Shown: piece by piece, positions 5,838 to 6,403 of the stretch | Layout: each line of letters opens with the position of its first letter | How positions within the stretch are numbered: the first letter of the stretch is position 1 | Source of the DNA: an uncultured Blautia sp. | GTDB taxonomy: Bacteria > Bacillota > Clostridia > Lachnospirales > Lachnospiraceae | NCBI GenBank assembly: GCA_934394595.1 | Contig: CAKRRX010000143.1 | Location: 1 to 6,403, forward strand | Reading direction: 5' to 3' | DNA: 6,403 nucleotides | Program-made: the position numbers and the translations under genes | The notes under the pieces: generated by a model | What the model was told of the DNA's origin: nothing | What the model saw: the letters and a program-made list of their open reading frames with translations, nothing else | Database searches by the model: none

Positions 5838-6403
5838 TTATTTTACTTTGATCTTAACCTTTGCATAAGCGCCGCTTGCTGCTCTTACGTAAATATAGCA
5901 GCTTCCTTTGCCTTTTGCTTTTACAACACCGGTCTTGCTGACAGTTGCCACTTTCTTATTGGTTGTGCTGTAAGTAAGCTTGGTTGCGTGCTTCATTACA
6001 GAAAGCTTTTTGCTTGCCAGTGTCTGTGTCACTTTCAGCTTTGTACTCTTTCCCTTTTTCAGGGAAATAGTCTTCTTGGAAACCTTTACAGCCTTTACAT
6101 TGGTAGAAGTTCCGCCTGTAGTTGTCACATGAATGGTGTTGGAAGTCTTAATATAAGTCTTCACTCCATTTTTAACTGTGTAAGCTTTCACATAATAAGA
6201 ATATCCGGTAGCTTTTTTCAGTTTTGTGTTGCTCCAGCTTGTTGTGGTATTCTTGGTTACGGTTTTCAGAAGCTTGTAAGCACCTTTATCGCATTTTCTT
6301 CCGTAGATCTCATATCCGGCAGCGCTTGGGATCCTGGTCCATTTCAGCTTGATGCTTGTCTTTGCTGCTGTTGCGCTGAGGCGGGATACAGTGTTGTCCT
6401 TTG
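5838..6403 (-). CDS. Secreted surface protein with Fn3 and bacterial Ig-like domains (C-terminal part, 5' end outside the window)
   Basis: The reading frame is open from the TAA at 5838 to the window edge, so 187 C-terminal residues are seen. An apparent GTG start at 6191 is internal: the codons before it continue a domain without a break. Upstream residues form a fibronectin type III domain, with SIKLKWTRIPSAAGYEIYGR early and a GYSYYVKAYTV strand near its end. The last 85 or so residues form a bacterial Ig-like (Big_2) domain: an LKKGKSTKLKV strand, then NKKVATVSKTGVVKAKGKG, ending in a KVKIKVK strand. Lysine is very frequent. Such modules occur in extracellular proteins of gut clostridia and serve as adhesive, spacer or carbohydrate-related domains. 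No LPxTG or transmembrane tail follows, so any anchor or catalytic domain must lie in the missing N-terminal part. The overall function cannot be told. A terminator closes the gene. Confidence 0.85.
   Translation of the reverse strand, partial: KDNTVSRLSATAAKTSIKLKWTRIPSAAGYEIYGRKCDKGAYKLLKTVTKNTTTSWSNTKLKKATGYSYYVKAYTVKNGVKTYIKTSNTIHVTTTGGTSTNVKAVKVSKKTISLKKGKSTKLKVTQTLASKKLSVMKHATKLTYSTTNKKVATVSKTGVVKAKGKGSCYIYVRAASGAYAKVKIKVK

Overview
The window reads as a chromosomal piece of a Gram-positive gut Firmicute, most likely a Lachnospiraceae member of the Blautia/Dorea type. This rests on the style of the proteins (a PheB-like HTH-ACT regulator, a lysine-rich Fn3/Ig surface protein, a DegV-like start), strong AAGGAGG ribosome binding sites and moderate base composition. 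It is an inference; no marker gene fixes the genus. Every supported gene is on the minus strand, so transcription runs from high to low coordinates.

Layout in transcription order. First comes the C-terminal part of a secreted Fn3 + bacterial Ig-like surface protein (5838-6403, cut by the window edge), closed by a strong intrinsic terminator (5748-5789). A probable promoter (5681-5709, with a nearby A-tract) then starts prfB, release factor 2. prfB is split by the classical +1 programmed frameshift, so the full 373-residue product runs 5595 to 4473. Next come a PheB-like HTH-ACT regulator (4403-3951), homoserine dehydrogenase hom (3943-2726), aspartate kinase lysC (2658-1450), a signal-peptide protein of unknown function with two diverged repeat domains (1400-54), and the first ten codons of a probable DegV-family protein (29-1). 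The gaps are 69, 7, 67, 49 and 24 bases, and no terminator is visible inside, so a prfB-to-degV operon is plausible but unproven.

How the genes fit together: LysC phosphorylates aspartate, and Hom reduces aspartate semialdehyde to homoserine. Together they feed the threonine/methionine/lysine branches, with ACT domains (in LysC, degenerate in Hom, and in the separate HTH-ACT protein) as amino-acid sensing elements. prfB controls itself through its frameshift. The most informative regulatory observation is a perfect Shine-Dalgarno plus GTG inside lysC, placed where the Bacillus subtilis aspartokinase II beta subunit begins, which suggests two LysC products from one gene. No wholly new multi-gene system is evident. 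The least explained element is the duplicated-domain secreted protein. There is no gene-free stretch over 300 bases; the longest gap (5596-5837) holds the terminator, the promoter and the prfB leader.
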